Below are positions 50,688 to 59,842 of a stretch of DNA of 64,000 nucleotides, in pieces. The first letter of the stretch is position 1. Each line of letters starts with the position of its first letter. Source of the DNA: Paracoccaceae bacterium (GTDB lineage Bacteria; Pseudomonadota; Alphaproteobacteria; Rhodobacterales; Rhodobacteraceae); the NCBI GenBank assembly GCA_020425085.1, contig JAGQRW010000017.1:186001-250000 (forward strand), written 5' to 3'. The notes beneath the pieces were generated by a model that did no database searches, was not told the origin of the DNA, and worked only from the letters and a program-made list of their open reading frames with translations. Made by a program: the position numbers and the translations under genes.

Positions 50688-50784
50688 AATTGCTCCTTCT
50701 TGTAACGGGAAGTTTGTGGCCGTGTGGCCGAAAAAATGCCCAACACGCAATCGCTTTTCCCGGATATGACAAATCCCGGCACAT

Positions 50785-52077
50785 TCAAAGAAACCCCTTT
50801 GATCTGCGTCGTTGAATCGAAGACGGTATGTTCAGGCATTGTCTGTATTTGGCTACAGTACGACGCGCGATGTCAACACCACTTTGGCGCAGACTGCTTA
50901 CAATTTCGGCATCCGACAGGATACTTGCATCGGATTCCGCGTTGATCATGCGTCTGATCTGTTGCTGCACCACATAGGCCGAAACGGCCGGATCGCCGTC
51001 AAGGGTCTGGATCGCCGCAGAAAAAAAGAATTTCAGGGCAAAGATCCCTTGCGGGCAGCTAAGCGTCTTGTGGGCGATGGCGCGTGTCACCGTCGAAGGG
51101 TGCAAACCCAGGGCCGTCGCAACCTCGCGCTGGGTCATCGGTTTCAGCCCTGCCTTGTCGTTGGTGAAAAAGCCGTGCTGGCGGGCAACGATCTCGTGGG
51201 TGATGCGCAGAACGGTTTTCGAACGCGCCTCGATGGCGCGAATCAGGGAATTGGCGCGCGTCAGGTTTTGCTTGAGATAGGTCGCAGCAGCGGCGTTGCT
51301 GTTCCGGGCGGAATTAACCAGCCCCGTATTGACCACCAGCGCCTGCACCGGGGAATCGACAAGTTCAATAGCAAAACCCCCACCTGAAAGCGGCTCGACC
51401 GTTATATCTGGGGCGACAATGGCGTTGCGGTCTGTCGATAGCAATTCCATCGGATAGGGGTTGAGGGACTGCAGGATCCCTTGCAGGCGCTTGAGTTCCG
51501 CCACCGGTAAATTGCTGTGCCGGGTTAAAAACGGCCAGTCGGATTCGGCAAACTTAGTCAGGTTTTGCAACAGCAATTTCCGAGCTTCGGCGGATACCCC
51601 GCGTGCCTTCAGTTGCAGATCAAGGCAGTCGCGCAGATCACGGGCACCGATTCCGGCGGGTTCGCATTGCTGCAAAAGTTCGATTGCCTGTTCGACCAGT
51701 TCCACTTCCAGCCCTAGGGTGCGGGCGATCGACCAGGCGCTTTCGGCCAGGAACCCGGCTTCGGTCAGGTCGGATGCAAGATATTCGGCGATCTGGCGGG
51801 TCTTTGGCGGCGCCTTCATCAAGGCGATCTGCCGTCTGAGCAATTCGGCCGCCGAGTGGTTTTCGGCGACCGTATCCAGCGCATAGTCGTAGGCTTGCCC
51901 GGTTTGGGTGTTGTGGTTCTCCTGCCAGTCCAGCAGCGGATTTTCCGCCAGTTCCGCCTTGATCACCTCGTTAAGTTCGCCTGCCGACATCGCAAGAACA
52001 CGGATCGACAGCCTTAGTTCAGGGGTCAGCGCAAGACGCTGGGACTGTTGCAGACTTAGACCGGGTTTCATTGCCAT
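50785..52077 (-). CDS. rpoN: RNA polymerase sigma-54 factor RpoN
   Basis: The 430-residue sigma-54 directs polymerase to -24/-12 promoters. The Gln-rich region I LQQSQRLALTPELRLSIRVL lies at the N-terminus, the central core-binding region follows, and the RpoN box ARRTVAKYRQCLNIPSS is near the C-terminus. The acidic region II found in some relatives is short here. Its order lptB-rpoN-hpf-ptsN is kept across many proteobacteria. The upstream gene lptB ends 18 bp before it. Confidence 0.97.
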   Translation of the reverse strand: MAMKPGLSLQQSQRLALTPELRLSIRVLAMSAGELNEVIKAELAENPLLDWQENHNTQTGQAYDYALDTVAENHSAAELLRRQIALMKAPPKTRQIAEYLASDLTEAGFLAESAWSIARTLGLEVELVEQAIELLQQCEPAGIGARDLRDCLDLQLKARGVSAEARKLLLQNLTKFAESDWPFLTRHSNLPVAELKRLQGILQSLNPYPMELLSTDRNAIVAPDITVEPLSGGGFAIELVDSPVQALVVNTGLVNSARNSNAAAATYLKQNLTRANSLIRAIEARSKTVLRITHEIVARQHGFFTNDKAGLKPMTQREVATALGLHPSTVTRAIAHKTLSCPQGIFALKFFFSAAIQTLDGDPAVSAYVVQQQIRRMINAESDASILSDAEIVSSLRQSGVDIARRTVAKYRQCLNIPSSIQRRRSKGFL

Positions 52078-52095
52078 CGGATGGCCCCCTGACGG

Positions 52096-52857
52096 TCAGA
52101 TGATGCGAAAATTCTGACCAAGATATACCCGCCGAACATTCTCGTCTTTCACCACCTCATCGGCGGTGCCGCTCATCAATACCTTGCCTTCGTGCAAGAT
52201 ATAGGCGCGATCGACGATTCCAAGGGTCTCACGCACATTGTGATCGGTGATCAGAACGCCGATGCGCCGGTTTTTCAGTTGCGCCACCAGTCGGCGGATA
52301 TCGGCAACCGCGATGGGATCGACCCCGGCAAAAGGTTCATCCAGCAGCACATATTTAGGATCGCTCGCCAGACAGCGGGCGATTTCCACGCGCCGGCGCT
52401 CACCGCCCGACAGCGACATGGCCGAGGCGCGGCGCAAGTGTTCAATCGAAAACTCGCCCAGCAATTCCTCCAGCCGCTCATGGCGCTTTTTGCGGTCTGG
52501 AACCCACTGTTCCAGAATGGCAGTGATGTTGTCCTCGACCGACAGGCCGCGAAAAATTGACGCTTCCTGCGGCAGATAGCCGATGCCAAGCCGGGCGCGG
52601 CGATACATCGGCATCAGGGTGACATCACGCCCGTCAATGAATACATGACCGGTTTCCGGTGTGATCAGCCCGGCAATGGCATAAAAACAGGTGGTCTTGC
52701 CAGCGCCGTTCGGCCCCAGCAGTGCCACCACTTCGCCACGATTCAGTTTCATCGAAACGTCATGGATGATGCGGCGGCGGCGATAGCTCTTGCCGAGATT
52801 TTCGACCTTGAGGCCGCCAACCGACGGGGTGAGTTGCAAATCGGCCTCTGGACTCAT
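52096..52857 (-). CDS. lptB: LPS export ABC transporter ATP-binding protein LptB
   Basis: The 253-residue ATPase powers LPS extraction from the inner membrane with LptF and LptG, whose genes are not in this window. Walker A is GPNGAGKTTCF, the ABC signature is LSGGERRRVEIAR and Walker B lies in YVLLDEPFAGVD. Overlaps lptA by 4 bp and lies in kdsD-lptC-lptA-lptB-rpoN. Confidence 0.97.
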   Translation of the reverse strand: MSPEADLQLTPSVGGLKVENLGKSYRRRRIIHDVSMKLNRGEVVALLGPNGAGKTTCFYAIAGLITPETGHVFIDGRDVTLMPMYRRARLGIGYLPQEASIFRGLSVEDNITAILEQWVPDRKKRHERLEELLGEFSIEHLRRASAMSLSGGERRRVEIARCLASDPKYVLLDEPFAGVDPIAVADIRRLVAQLKNRRIGVLITDHNVRETLGIVDRAYILHEGKVLMSGTADEVVKDENVRRVYLGQNFRII

Positions 52858-53366
52858 TCCACCGGCTCGGCCTGAAAGATGGTTTTCACCCGGCCTTCGA
52901 ACCGGGCTGAGCCGTCATTGAGGTTGATGGTGAATTCCTGACCCGACAGGGCGCTTTGCCCCTGCGTGACCAGAACGTTGCCTTCCAGCACGATGATGCC
53001 CTCGGACAATCGGTAGATGGCGCGGTCCGCCTCGGCCGCCTCGTCACCATTGACCAGCGTCACGCCTCCGGTGGCAATCATGCGGCTGATCTTGCCGGCA
53101 TCTGTGCTGTCGGCGGCACCGTATTCGACCAGGATGTTGCCCGCCGACAGGCGCATATCGCCCTGCCCGACCACGACATTGCCGTCGAATACCGCCGTTC
53201 CCTTGTTCTGGTTCAGGGTAAAGGTGTCGGCGACAATTTCAACCGGCAGTTTCGGATCATGTGTGGATGCGCCAAAGGATACGGCGGTGGTCTGCGAAAA
53301 AACCGGCGATACGCTGGTCGTCGAAATGATCAGGATGGCCAGAACCGAGGTTACTAATCTGTACAT
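52854..53366 (-). CDS. lptA: LPS transport periplasmic protein LptA
   Basis: The 170-residue protein has a signal peptide (VTSVLAILIISTTSVSPVFSQ) and then an LptA/OstA domain with the beta-jellyroll repeats TFTLNQNKGTAVFDGNVVV and AIYRLSEGIIVLEGNV. It bridges LptC at the inner membrane to LptD at the outer membrane. It follows lptC after 21 bp and overlaps lptB by 4 bp. Confidence 0.93.
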   Translation of the reverse strand: MYRLVTSVLAILIISTTSVSPVFSQTTAVSFGASTHDPKLPVEIVADTFTLNQNKGTAVFDGNVVVGQGDMRLSAGNILVEYGAADSTDAGKISRMIATGGVTLVNGDEAAEADRAIYRLSEGIIVLEGNVLVTQGQSALSGQEFTINLNDGSARFEGRVKTIFQAEPVE

Positions 53367-53387
53367 TATTGCCCTGCTGCCCGTTGC

Positions 53388-53999
53388 TTACGGTTGGTAT
53401 AACAGCTTTACGCCGTCTTTGAATACCAGAAGATATCCGGGCGGCGATTCCGCGTCCGCGTCCTCATCCAGCTTTAGGTGGAGCATTCCGGCGCGGATTT
53501 CACCCAAGGGGCCGGTTGCGGTAATTTCGCCCTGGCTTTGGATGTCCAACCGGTCCAACGCAAAGTCGAAACCAAAGGTCTGGGCCACATACCCGTATGA
53601 GGTGCTGAGGATGACGCCACCGGTCAGCCGCGCGGCCATCGCCAGCGAGTCGATCGAACCTTTCAACGCCTCGATATCAATGGTGGCGCCATCCGGTGTT
53701 TCGATATGTGCGGTTAGGTCGTCGGCATCAAATGCCGGTCCGCCGGTGCGCCTGGGGCTGGCCTCGGCTGCGGCCACCTGAATTGCCACGCCGGATGGGG
53801 TTAACCCGGCAAAGCGCGGTGCGGTAATGCGTTCCTTGCGGGCAATTTCGGCAAGATCGCCATCAAGGGCGCGAATACCATTGGCCACATCGTTTGAACG
53901 CGACAGCAAAAACAACGAGGACAGGATCGCCAGTGAGGCCAGCGGCAGCACGATCTTGGAAAATGCGATGATGCGCGAACGGAAATGATCGCCTGCCAT
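53388..53999 (-). CDS. lptC: LPS export protein LptC
   Basis: The 203-residue protein begins with one membrane anchor (about residues 10-32, FSKIVLPLASLAILSSLFLL), followed by a periplasmic beta-jellyroll domain. Sequence conservation of LptC is low; the call rests on the length, the N-terminal anchor and its place between kdsD and lptA. ATG 53999 lies 4 bp after the kdsD stop; longer starts would run into kdsD. Confidence 0.85.
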   Translation of the reverse strand: MAGDHFRSRIIAFSKIVLPLASLAILSSLFLLSRSNDVANGIRALDGDLAEIARKERITAPRFAGLTPSGVAIQVAAAEASPRRTGGPAFDADDLTAHIETPDGATIDIEALKGSIDSLAMAARLTGGVILSTSYGYVAQTFGFDFALDRLDIQSQGEITATGPLGEIRAGMLHLKLDEDADAESPPGYLLVFKDGVKLLYQP

Positions 54000-54003
54000 T
54001 TGA

Positions 54004-54978
54004 TCAGCCGATCCCGGCGCGCAGGCAGTCATGGATATGCAAGATGCCACAAACCGCGCCGCTGTCCGGTTTGTCGCGCACGAACAGCGTGGTGATCTTG
54101 CGCGTGTTCATCACCGCCAGCGCCTGTTCCGCCAGCGTGTCGGGCGTGATGGTGGCGGGGTTCCGGGTCATCACCTCGGCGGCGGTGCGTTCCAGCAAGC
54201 CCTGCATGTGCCGCCTGAGGTCGCCGTCGGTGATGATGCCGACGAGCTGATCGTTTTCGATGATTCCGACAACGCCGAAACCTTTCTGACTGATCACCAG
54301 CAAGGCGTCGCCCATTGGTGTATCGGGTGTGACCAGTGGCAGGCTGTCAACGCCATGCATCAGGTCGCCGACCTTTGAAAGACGCGCGCCAAGTTTGCCG
54401 CCGGGATGAAAGGCGCGAAAGTTTTCCGGGGTGAATTGCCGCAGTTCCATCAGCGCAATCGCCAGCGCATCACCAAGTGCCAGCGTCATGGTGGTCGAGG
54501 TGGTGGGAACGATGCCCCGATCGCAGGCCTCTTGGGCCTCGGGCAGCAAAATGGCCACGTCGGACTGGCGCAATAGCGTGCTGTCGGTCTTGCCGGCGAC
54601 ACCGATCAGCGGAATTTGAAAACGCCTTGTATAAGCGATGACATCGGCCAGTTCCGGGGTTTCGCCCGAGTTTGACAGCATCAGCGCCACATCACCCTGG
54701 GCCATCATGCCAAGGTCGCCATGGCTTGCCTCGGCCGGGTGGATGAAATGCGCGGGCGTGCCAGTCGATGCAAAGGTGGCGGCGATCTTGCGGGCGATAT
54801 GGCCGGATTTGCCCATGCCGCTGACAATCACCCGTCCCTTGGCGTTCAGCAACAGATCGACCGCATCGGCAAATGCCTGATCCAGCCCCTTGCCCAACAG
54901 GGCAAGCGCAGTCGCCTCGCGGGCAATGACGCGGCGTCCGGTGGTCAGGGATTTCTCGTTCTGGGCCGGTTCGGTCAT
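54004..54978 (-). CDS. kdsD: Arabinose-5-phosphate isomerase KdsD
   Basis: The 324-residue protein has an N-terminal sugar-isomerase SIS domain (VIVSGMGKSGHIARKIAATF and HPAEASHGDLGMM) and two CBS domains at the C-terminus. It converts ribulose 5-phosphate to arabinose 5-phosphate, the first committed step to Kdo. KdsA and KdsC are not in this window. Its operon with lptC, lptA and lptB is the usual arrangement. Confidence 0.96.
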   Translation of the reverse strand: MTEPAQNEKSLTTGRRVIAREATALALLGKGLDQAFADAVDLLLNAKGRVIVSGMGKSGHIARKIAATFASTGTPAHFIHPAEASHGDLGMMAQGDVALMLSNSGETPELADVIAYTRRFQIPLIGVAGKTDSTLLRQSDVAILLPEAQEACDRGIVPTTSTTMTLALGDALAIALMELRQFTPENFRAFHPGGKLGARLSKVGDLMHGVDSLPLVTPDTPMGDALLVISQKGFGVVGIIENDQLVGIITDGDLRRHMQGLLERTAAEVMTRNPATITPDTLAEQALAVMNTRKITTLFVRDKPDSGAVCGILHIHDCLRAGIG

Positions 54979-54987
54979 CTTGTGCCT

Positions 54988-55599
54988 TTAATGGGCGAAT
55001 ATGTCGATTTCAGGCCAGCCGCTTAGATCCAGCAAGGCCCGTTGCGGCAGAAAGTCAAAACAAGCCTGCGCCAGTTGAGTGCGATTTTCCCGCGCCAACA
55101 TGGTGTCGAGTATCTGTTTCAGCCGGTGCAGGTAAAGAACATCCGAGGCGGCGTATTCAAGCTGCGCCTTGGTCAGGCTGTCTGCCCCCCAGTCCGAGCT
55201 TTGCTGTTGTTTGGAGATGTCGATGCCAAGCAGTTCCTGCAACAGATATTTCAGTCCGTGCCGGTCGGTATAGGTGCGCACCAGCTTGCTTGCGATCTTG
55301 GTGCAATAAACCGGGGTGGCGGTGACACCAAACCGGTTGTGCATGGCGGCAATGTCGAACCGGCCGAAATGAAACAGCTTCAGCACCTTTGGGTCGGCCA
55401 GCATCCGCGCCAGATTGGGCGCGGTGGTCTGGTCTTGCGCGATTTGCACCATATGCGCATTGCCATCGCCCGAGGATAGCTGCACCACGCACAGACGGTC
55501 CCGCTGCGGATTGAGCCCCATGGTTTCGCAATCAATCGCCACCACCGGACCCAGATCCAGATCGTCCGGCAGATCGCCCTGATAGAGATGATTGGCCAT
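54988..55599 (-). CDS. RNase D-like 3'-5' exonuclease
   Basis: The 203-residue protein has a DEDD exonuclease domain: VAIDCETMG with Asp and Glu, HFGRFDIAAM with the second Asp, and the late YAASDVLYLHRL motif with the last Asp. It lacks the HRDC domain of full RNase D (about 375 residues), so it is a short version common in alphaproteobacteria. AAGGAA lies before ATG 55599. It starts the run with kdsD, 9 bp downstream. The 121-bp gap to boxR holds nothing recognisable. Confidence 0.9.
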   Translation of the reverse strand: MANHLYQGDLPDDLDLGPVVAIDCETMGLNPQRDRLCVVQLSSGDGNAHMVQIAQDQTTAPNLARMLADPKVLKLFHFGRFDIAAMHNRFGVTATPVYCTKIASKLVRTYTDRHGLKYLLQELLGIDISKQQQSSDWGADSLTKAQLEYAASDVLYLHRLKQILDTMLARENRTQLAQACFDFLPQRALLDLSGWPEIDIFAH

Positions 55600-55720
55600 G
55601 AAGCATTCCTTGTCCCGCTTGCAAGGCAGGGATTGCAGCGCCTGCGGGCCTTGTCAAGTGATTGGCCCGGTAGTCGGCGTTGGCAGTGTCATTTCCCGCC
55701 CGATGACCCCGCCAAACACC

Positions 55721-56641
55721 CTAGGCAGCCCCGAACCTGGCCTTTATGGTTCGCAGCAGTGCAGCAAGGCTTTCGCCCTGGCTACTGTTGGAAGTGTCGA
55801 TCTCGGCCGATGCCTTGGCGTAAAGAACTTCGCGGCTGTTAAGGATGTTGCGCAGATCCATCATCGCATCCGGGTTGCCGGTCATCGGGCGTTCATCGCC
55901 TTGTCCCTGCACCCGCGCCATGTGTTCCTCGGGCCGCGCCCTCAACCAGATGGCATTGTAATGGCGCAGGAAATAATTGTAGGTTTCGGGTTCTGAAACG
56001 ATGCCGCCCGCCACCGCCAGGATCAGGTTTTCATGAGTGGCAACGATGCGTTCCAGCGCCTGCCGTTCAAGCCGGCGATAACCGTCCTGCCCGTAAAGCG
56101 AGAACACCTCGTTCACCGGCATGCCGATGGCTGCCTCGATTTCCTCATTCAGTTCCAGAAACGGCAGGCCCAGTTCCGCTGCCGCCAGCCGCCCAAGTGT
56201 GGATTTTCCGGCCCCCCTCAGCCCGATCAGCGCGATTCGGCCAGCGCGGGTATATTCCGGGTTTTCGGTTTCCAGAATATCCAGCACCTTGCGGCGTTGA
56301 TCGCGGGTGGCGTTGCTGAACAGATAGCGTGACATCGCCATGTCCGAGGACCACGGGTCATCACTGCTGACCAGCCATTCGATGTTGAAATCAAGGGCGG
56401 CGGCGATCTTCATCAACAGCGCGATAGAGATGTTACCTTGCCCGCCTTCCAGTTGTGCCAGATAACGCGGCGATACGCCGGAAATCTCGGACAGTACCCG
56501 TCGCGACATGCCCTTGCGATTGCGGGCGGAACGCACCCGGTCGCCGACCATTGCCAGAAAGTTTTCAAGCTGCGCATCGGAAACCCGACCCGGCTCGGCC
56601 GATGTCGTAACCTTTCCTCCGAATGTCACGATCTCGCTCAT
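55721..56641 (-). CDS. boxR: BoxR-type regulator: XRE helix-turn-helix fused to shikimate-kinase-like domain
   Basis: The 306-residue protein has an XRE-type helix-turn-helix at about residues 30-85 (GMSRRVLSEISGVSPRYLAQLE) joined to a shikimate-kinase-like domain with Walker A GLRGAGKS at 140-147. BzdR and BoxR of benzoate degraders share this shape, with benzoyl-CoA as the inducer that binds the kinase-like domain. GAGG before ATG 56641. Two copies of an 11-bp word overlap its own promoter, which suggests autorepression. It lies at the end of the box operon on the same strand. Confidence 0.95.
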   Translation of the reverse strand: MSEIVTFGGKVTTSAEPGRVSDAQLENFLAMVGDRVRSARNRKGMSRRVLSEISGVSPRYLAQLEGGQGNISIALLMKIAAALDFNIEWLVSSDDPWSSDMAMSRYLFSNATRDQRRKVLDILETENPEYTRAGRIALIGLRGAGKSTLGRLAAAELGLPFLELNEEIEAAIGMPVNEVFSLYGQDGYRRLERQALERIVATHENLILAVAGGIVSEPETYNYFLRHYNAIWLRARPEEHMARVQGQGDERPMTGNPDAMMDLRNILNSREVLYAKASAEIDTSNSSQGESLAALLRTIKARFGAA

Positions 56642-56669
56642 TTGCCTCACCAATGGCCGTGCTGGTGGA

Positions 56670-56708
56670 AATATAGTGCATAAAAGCGATTGGCACAATA
56701 GTGCCTAA
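56670..56708 (-). promoter_or_regulatory. boxR promoter with candidate BoxR operators
   Basis: On the minus strand TTGTGC (56693-56698) and TATATT (56670-56675), 17 bp apart, make a sigma70-like promoter. The palindrome GGCAC-AATA-GTGCC (56692-56705) covers the -35. The words ATAGTGCATAA (56673-56683) and ATAGTGCCTAA (56698-56708) lie 25 bp apart; the first occurs again, on the opposite side, at 61579-61589 in front of boxC. Binding by BoxR is inferred. Confidence 0.6.
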
Positions 56709-56712
56709 CCGT

Positions 56713-57132
56713 TCATTCAGCCAACAATAGTTTCCTAAGATCCTCGGGCGGCGGACATGCCTTGAAGGTCTTGGAATCAACCAGCACCGAGACGAATTCA
56801 CCGCGAAAGCATTCCTTGCCGTTCTGCCGCCCGATCACCCGGTGGCGCAGCGAGGAGGTTCCGAGTTTCAGCAGCGAAACCTCGCATTCCAGCTTGTGGC
56901 GCGGCGTGACCGGCGACGAGAAATCCAGCGACATGTGAACGAACGGACCGTCAAGCTTGCGATCTACATTCAGCGCATACCAGTCGATGCCGGTTGTGTG
57001 TTCCCACCAGGCATCAATCGATTCCAGCCCCCAATAGGGAATGCGCCCGGTATAGGCGATAAAGGCCGGATCGCAATCCGCCCAGGCGACCCTGATTTTA
57101 TGAACAAAGGTCGCTTCAGTAGGTTTCAACAT
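56713..57132 (-). CDS. 4-hydroxybenzoyl-CoA-thioesterase-like hotdog protein
   Basis: The 139-residue protein has the hotdog thioesterase start WADCDPAFIAYTGRIPYW with candidate catalytic Asp19/Asp21. Start ATG 57132 overlaps boxA by 17 bp, so it is part of the box operon. It probably hydrolyses dead-end CoA-thioesters, such as benzoyl-CoA or its derivatives, or frees CoA; the natural substrate is not known. It ends 72 bp before the boxR start codon. Confidence 0.85.
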   Translation of the reverse strand: MLKPTEATFVHKIRVAWADCDPAFIAYTGRIPYWGLESIDAWWEHTTGIDWYALNVDRKLDGPFVHMSLDFSSPVTPRHKLECEVSLLKLGTSSLRHRVIGRQNGKECFRGEFVSVLVDSKTFKACPPPEDLRKLLLAE

Positions 57133-58303
57133 GATATCGCCCGTCTTCCCGCATCTGATCGCGGATTTCTTTCCAATCCAGTCCGGCGCCACGCGCGATA
57201 TCTTCTAATGCGCTTTCGACACCGGATTCCATTGCTTTCAATCCGCAGAGATAGATGTAGGTATCCGGCGAAGTCAGCATCGGCGCAATAGCCGAGGCGT
57301 CACTGCGCAGCAAGTCCTGAACATAGGTTTTCGGCGTATCTTTCTGGCGACTGAAGGCAAAATGTTTTTCCATGAATTCCTCGGGCACCTTTTTCAGCGG
57401 CCCGAAATACGGCAGCGAATCGGGCATCCTTGCGCCGAAAAACAGTTTCATCGAGCCGCTAACCTCGGGCATTTCCCGCTGGCGGCGCATGGTAAAGCCG
57501 CGAAATGGTGCGGAACCGGTGCCAGTACAGATCATCAAAAGCCGGGTCTTTGGATCCTCTGGCAAAAGAAAGGTGGAACCGAACGGCCCGGTCAGCCTGA
57601 CCTTGTCGCCGCGCTTGAGGTCGCAGACATAGTTGGAACAGACACCGTGTTCTTCGCGTTTCACGGTCAGCGACAGGTTGTTGGTTTTCGGTCGCTCGCC
57701 ATCGCGGGGGCTGGATACCGAATAAAGGCGCGGGCCATGCGGGCGGCCTTTGTCATCCTCGCCAGGGGCAAGTATGCCGATGGTCTGGCCTTCCAGGATC
57801 GGAAGGGAAACCGTACCGACATCAAGGATGATATGTCGAACATCTGCATCTGATCCCTCGGCCGTCAGGCGGTAATTACCCTGGACCGTGGCAATCGCCG
57901 GGCTGGAATTGCTGAAAAGATTGACCGCCGGTTTGGCAGCCGTCGCCGGCGCCTTGGCCGCGCCGCCTGCCCCTTTGTGCGCCTCTGCCAACAGGGCAGC
58001 GATGGTATCGTCCATCCCCTGATCCGCGTTATCGGCATCAGGGGTGAGTTCCTGTTGCGTCGGCAATTCGGTCCAGCCAAGCTGTTCTTCCAACGTGTAG
58101 GGTTGCATCACCACCAGCCAATTGTCGATGGCCCCGGTAGGGCAAGGGCCGATACAGCTAAGCCCGTGATCGCACACGGCGACATCCACCACCACGTTAT
58201 CATCGTTGAAAGTGATCGCATCCTTTGGGCATGCCTCGACACAGGCATGACAGCGGATGCAGATTTCCGGATCGATCAAATGCTGTTTGATGGGCTGGTT
58301 CAT
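57116..58303 (-). CDS. boxA: Benzoyl-CoA 2,3-epoxidase reductase subunit BoxA
   Basis: The 395-residue flavoprotein passes electrons from NADPH to BoxB. Two [4Fe-4S] binding regions lie at the N-terminus: Cys15, Cys18, Cys21 and Cys25 (CIRCHACVEAC), then Cys44, Cys50 and Cys54 in CDHGLSCIGPC. A linker rich in Ala leads to the FAD/NADP domain with RLYSVSSP and CTGTGSAPFRGF. GGAGG before ATG 58303. It lies directly after boxB with a hairpin between. Confidence 0.96.
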   Translation of the reverse strand: MNQPIKQHLIDPEICIRCHACVEACPKDAITFNDDNVVVDVAVCDHGLSCIGPCPTGAIDNWLVVMQPYTLEEQLGWTELPTQQELTPDADNADQGMDDTIAALLAEAHKGAGGAAKAPATAAKPAVNLFSNSSPAIATVQGNYRLTAEGSDADVRHIILDVGTVSLPILEGQTIGILAPGEDDKGRPHGPRLYSVSSPRDGERPKTNNLSLTVKREEHGVCSNYVCDLKRGDKVRLTGPFGSTFLLPEDPKTRLLMICTGTGSAPFRGFTMRRQREMPEVSGSMKLFFGARMPDSLPYFGPLKKVPEEFMEKHFAFSRQKDTPKTYVQDLLRSDASAIAPMLTSPDTYIYLCGLKAMESGVESALEDIARGAGLDWKEIRDQMREDGRYHVETY

Positions 58304-58324
58304 TCACGCCTCCGGGGGCAGCCA

Positions 58325-58350
58325 CCCGCCCGGTACAATGACGGGGCGGG
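58325..58350 (-). repeat. Inverted repeat between boxB and boxA
   Basis: CCCGCCC (58325-58331) and GGGCGGG (58344-58350) form a 7-bp GC stem with a 12-nt loop in the 63-bp gap. There is no T run, so it is more likely an RNA processing or stability element that sets unequal BoxB and BoxA amounts. It is a modest, chance-possible signal. Confidence 0.5.
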
Positions 58351-58366
58351 CAGGTTGATTCAGGCA

Positions 58367-59818
58367 TTACGCCATGTGGATCTGCACATATTCAAAATCG
58401 CCCGGCTTGTTGTCGATGCCAACACGAGGCGGCGCGATCCAGCCGGCATATTTGCCGGTTTCCCATTCAGGCTTCATCAGCGATTGAATGAAATCACCAT
58501 CCGCCTTGGAGGGCAGCCATTCATCACGCCGCTTTTTCCATTCGTCGGTGGTGACCACCTTGCCATCCGGCGTGATCGGTGCGCCGTTGAAGGCACCGAT
58601 CTGACGGTGGAACCCCTCATGCGGCAGCGTCAGTTCAAAGTTTATATTGTGCTTGGCGATGATCGCATTCCAGCGTTTTACGCCACCGGCCGCATCGCGG
58701 GTGTAATCGTCGCGCAGGCGCATGTTGATGGCGGTAAGGGCCGGAACATCGCGCACCAGCAGCTTGCCATCGGTGAATTCGGAAACCGGATAGGTGGCGT
58801 CTTTCAACCGGTGGTCATCCTCGATCTTGGTTTCCTGATAGCGCCCCTTTATACCATAGTTGAAGGCATTGGCGGCGTTGGTGGAAACCTCGGAGCCGAA
58901 CAGGTCAAGCGACAGGGTATAGTGGAGGTTCAGCTTTTTCTGGATGGTCGGCAGGTCGATCACACCCAATGCCCGCACGGCATTGATGTCGCTGGGATCG
59001 GTAATGCCCGCCTCAACCATCGCCTCGCAGGTGCGCTGGATAGTGCGGCCGACGCCGGTTTCGCCGACAAACATGTGGTGCGCCTCTTCGGTCAGCATGA
59101 AGCGGCAGGTGCGGCTGAGGGGGTCAAAGCCGGATTGCGCCAGCGATTCAAGCTGCATCTTGCCATCGCGGTCGGTGAAATAGGTGAACATGAAGAACGA
59201 CAGCCAGTCCGGCGTTTCTTCATTGAAAGCACCCAGCATGCGGGGTTTTTCGTCTGAACCTGATTGCCGCAGCAACAACTCATCCGCCTCTTCGCGGCCA
59301 TCCTTGCCGAAATATTTCTGCAACAGATAAACCATCGCCCAAAGGTGGCGGCCCTCTTCGACGTTGACCTGAAAAAGGTTGCGCATGTCGTAAAGCGAAG
59401 GCGCCGTGGCACCAAGGAAGCGTTGCTGTTCAACGCTGGCCGGTTCGGTATCGCCCTGGATGACGATCAGACGGCGCAGCATCGAACGGTATTCGCCGGG
59501 CACTTCCTGCCAGGCGGGTTCACCATAATGTTCGCCGCAAGGGATGCGGCGGTCTTCGACCTGCGGTGCAAGCAGAACGCCCCAGCGGTATTCCGGCATC
59601 TTGACGTAATCGAATTTCGCCCAGCCTTTGGGGTCAACACTGACGGCGGTTCTGAGATAAACCATGCTTTCCTGAAACCCGACCGGGCCAAGACCTTTCC
59701 ACCAGTCGATATAGCCGGGATGCCATTTTTCCAGCGCCTTCAGAACACGGCGGTCACTGGACAGGCCGACATTGTTGGGGATTTGCGTGTCATAGCTGAC
59801 ATTGATGAGGTCTAGCAT
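58367..59818 (-). CDS. boxB: Benzoyl-CoA 2,3-epoxidase oxygenase subunit BoxB
   Basis: The 483-residue di-iron enzyme epoxidises benzoyl-CoA. Di-iron ligand candidates are Glu125 (DTEPASVEQQ), Glu154/Glu155 and His158 (EEGRHLWAMVYLL), and Glu244/Glu245 with His248 (TEEAHHMFVG). Length matches the family. AGGAG lies before ATG 59818. Between boxC (24 bp upstream) and boxA. Its iron centre needs electrons from BoxA. Confidence 0.97.
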   Translation of the reverse strand: MLDLINVSYDTQIPNNVGLSSDRRVLKALEKWHPGYIDWWKGLGPVGFQESMVYLRTAVSVDPKGWAKFDYVKMPEYRWGVLLAPQVEDRRIPCGEHYGEPAWQEVPGEYRSMLRRLIVIQGDTEPASVEQQRFLGATAPSLYDMRNLFQVNVEEGRHLWAMVYLLQKYFGKDGREEADELLLRQSGSDEKPRMLGAFNEETPDWLSFFMFTYFTDRDGKMQLESLAQSGFDPLSRTCRFMLTEEAHHMFVGETGVGRTIQRTCEAMVEAGITDPSDINAVRALGVIDLPTIQKKLNLHYTLSLDLFGSEVSTNAANAFNYGIKGRYQETKIEDDHRLKDATYPVSEFTDGKLLVRDVPALTAINMRLRDDYTRDAAGGVKRWNAIIAKHNINFELTLPHEGFHRQIGAFNGAPITPDGKVVTTDEWKKRRDEWLPSKADGDFIQSLMKPEWETGKYAGWIAPPRVGIDNKPGDFEYVQIHMA

Positions 59819-59842
59819 GTTCGTCTCCTGTTGAAATCTGAT

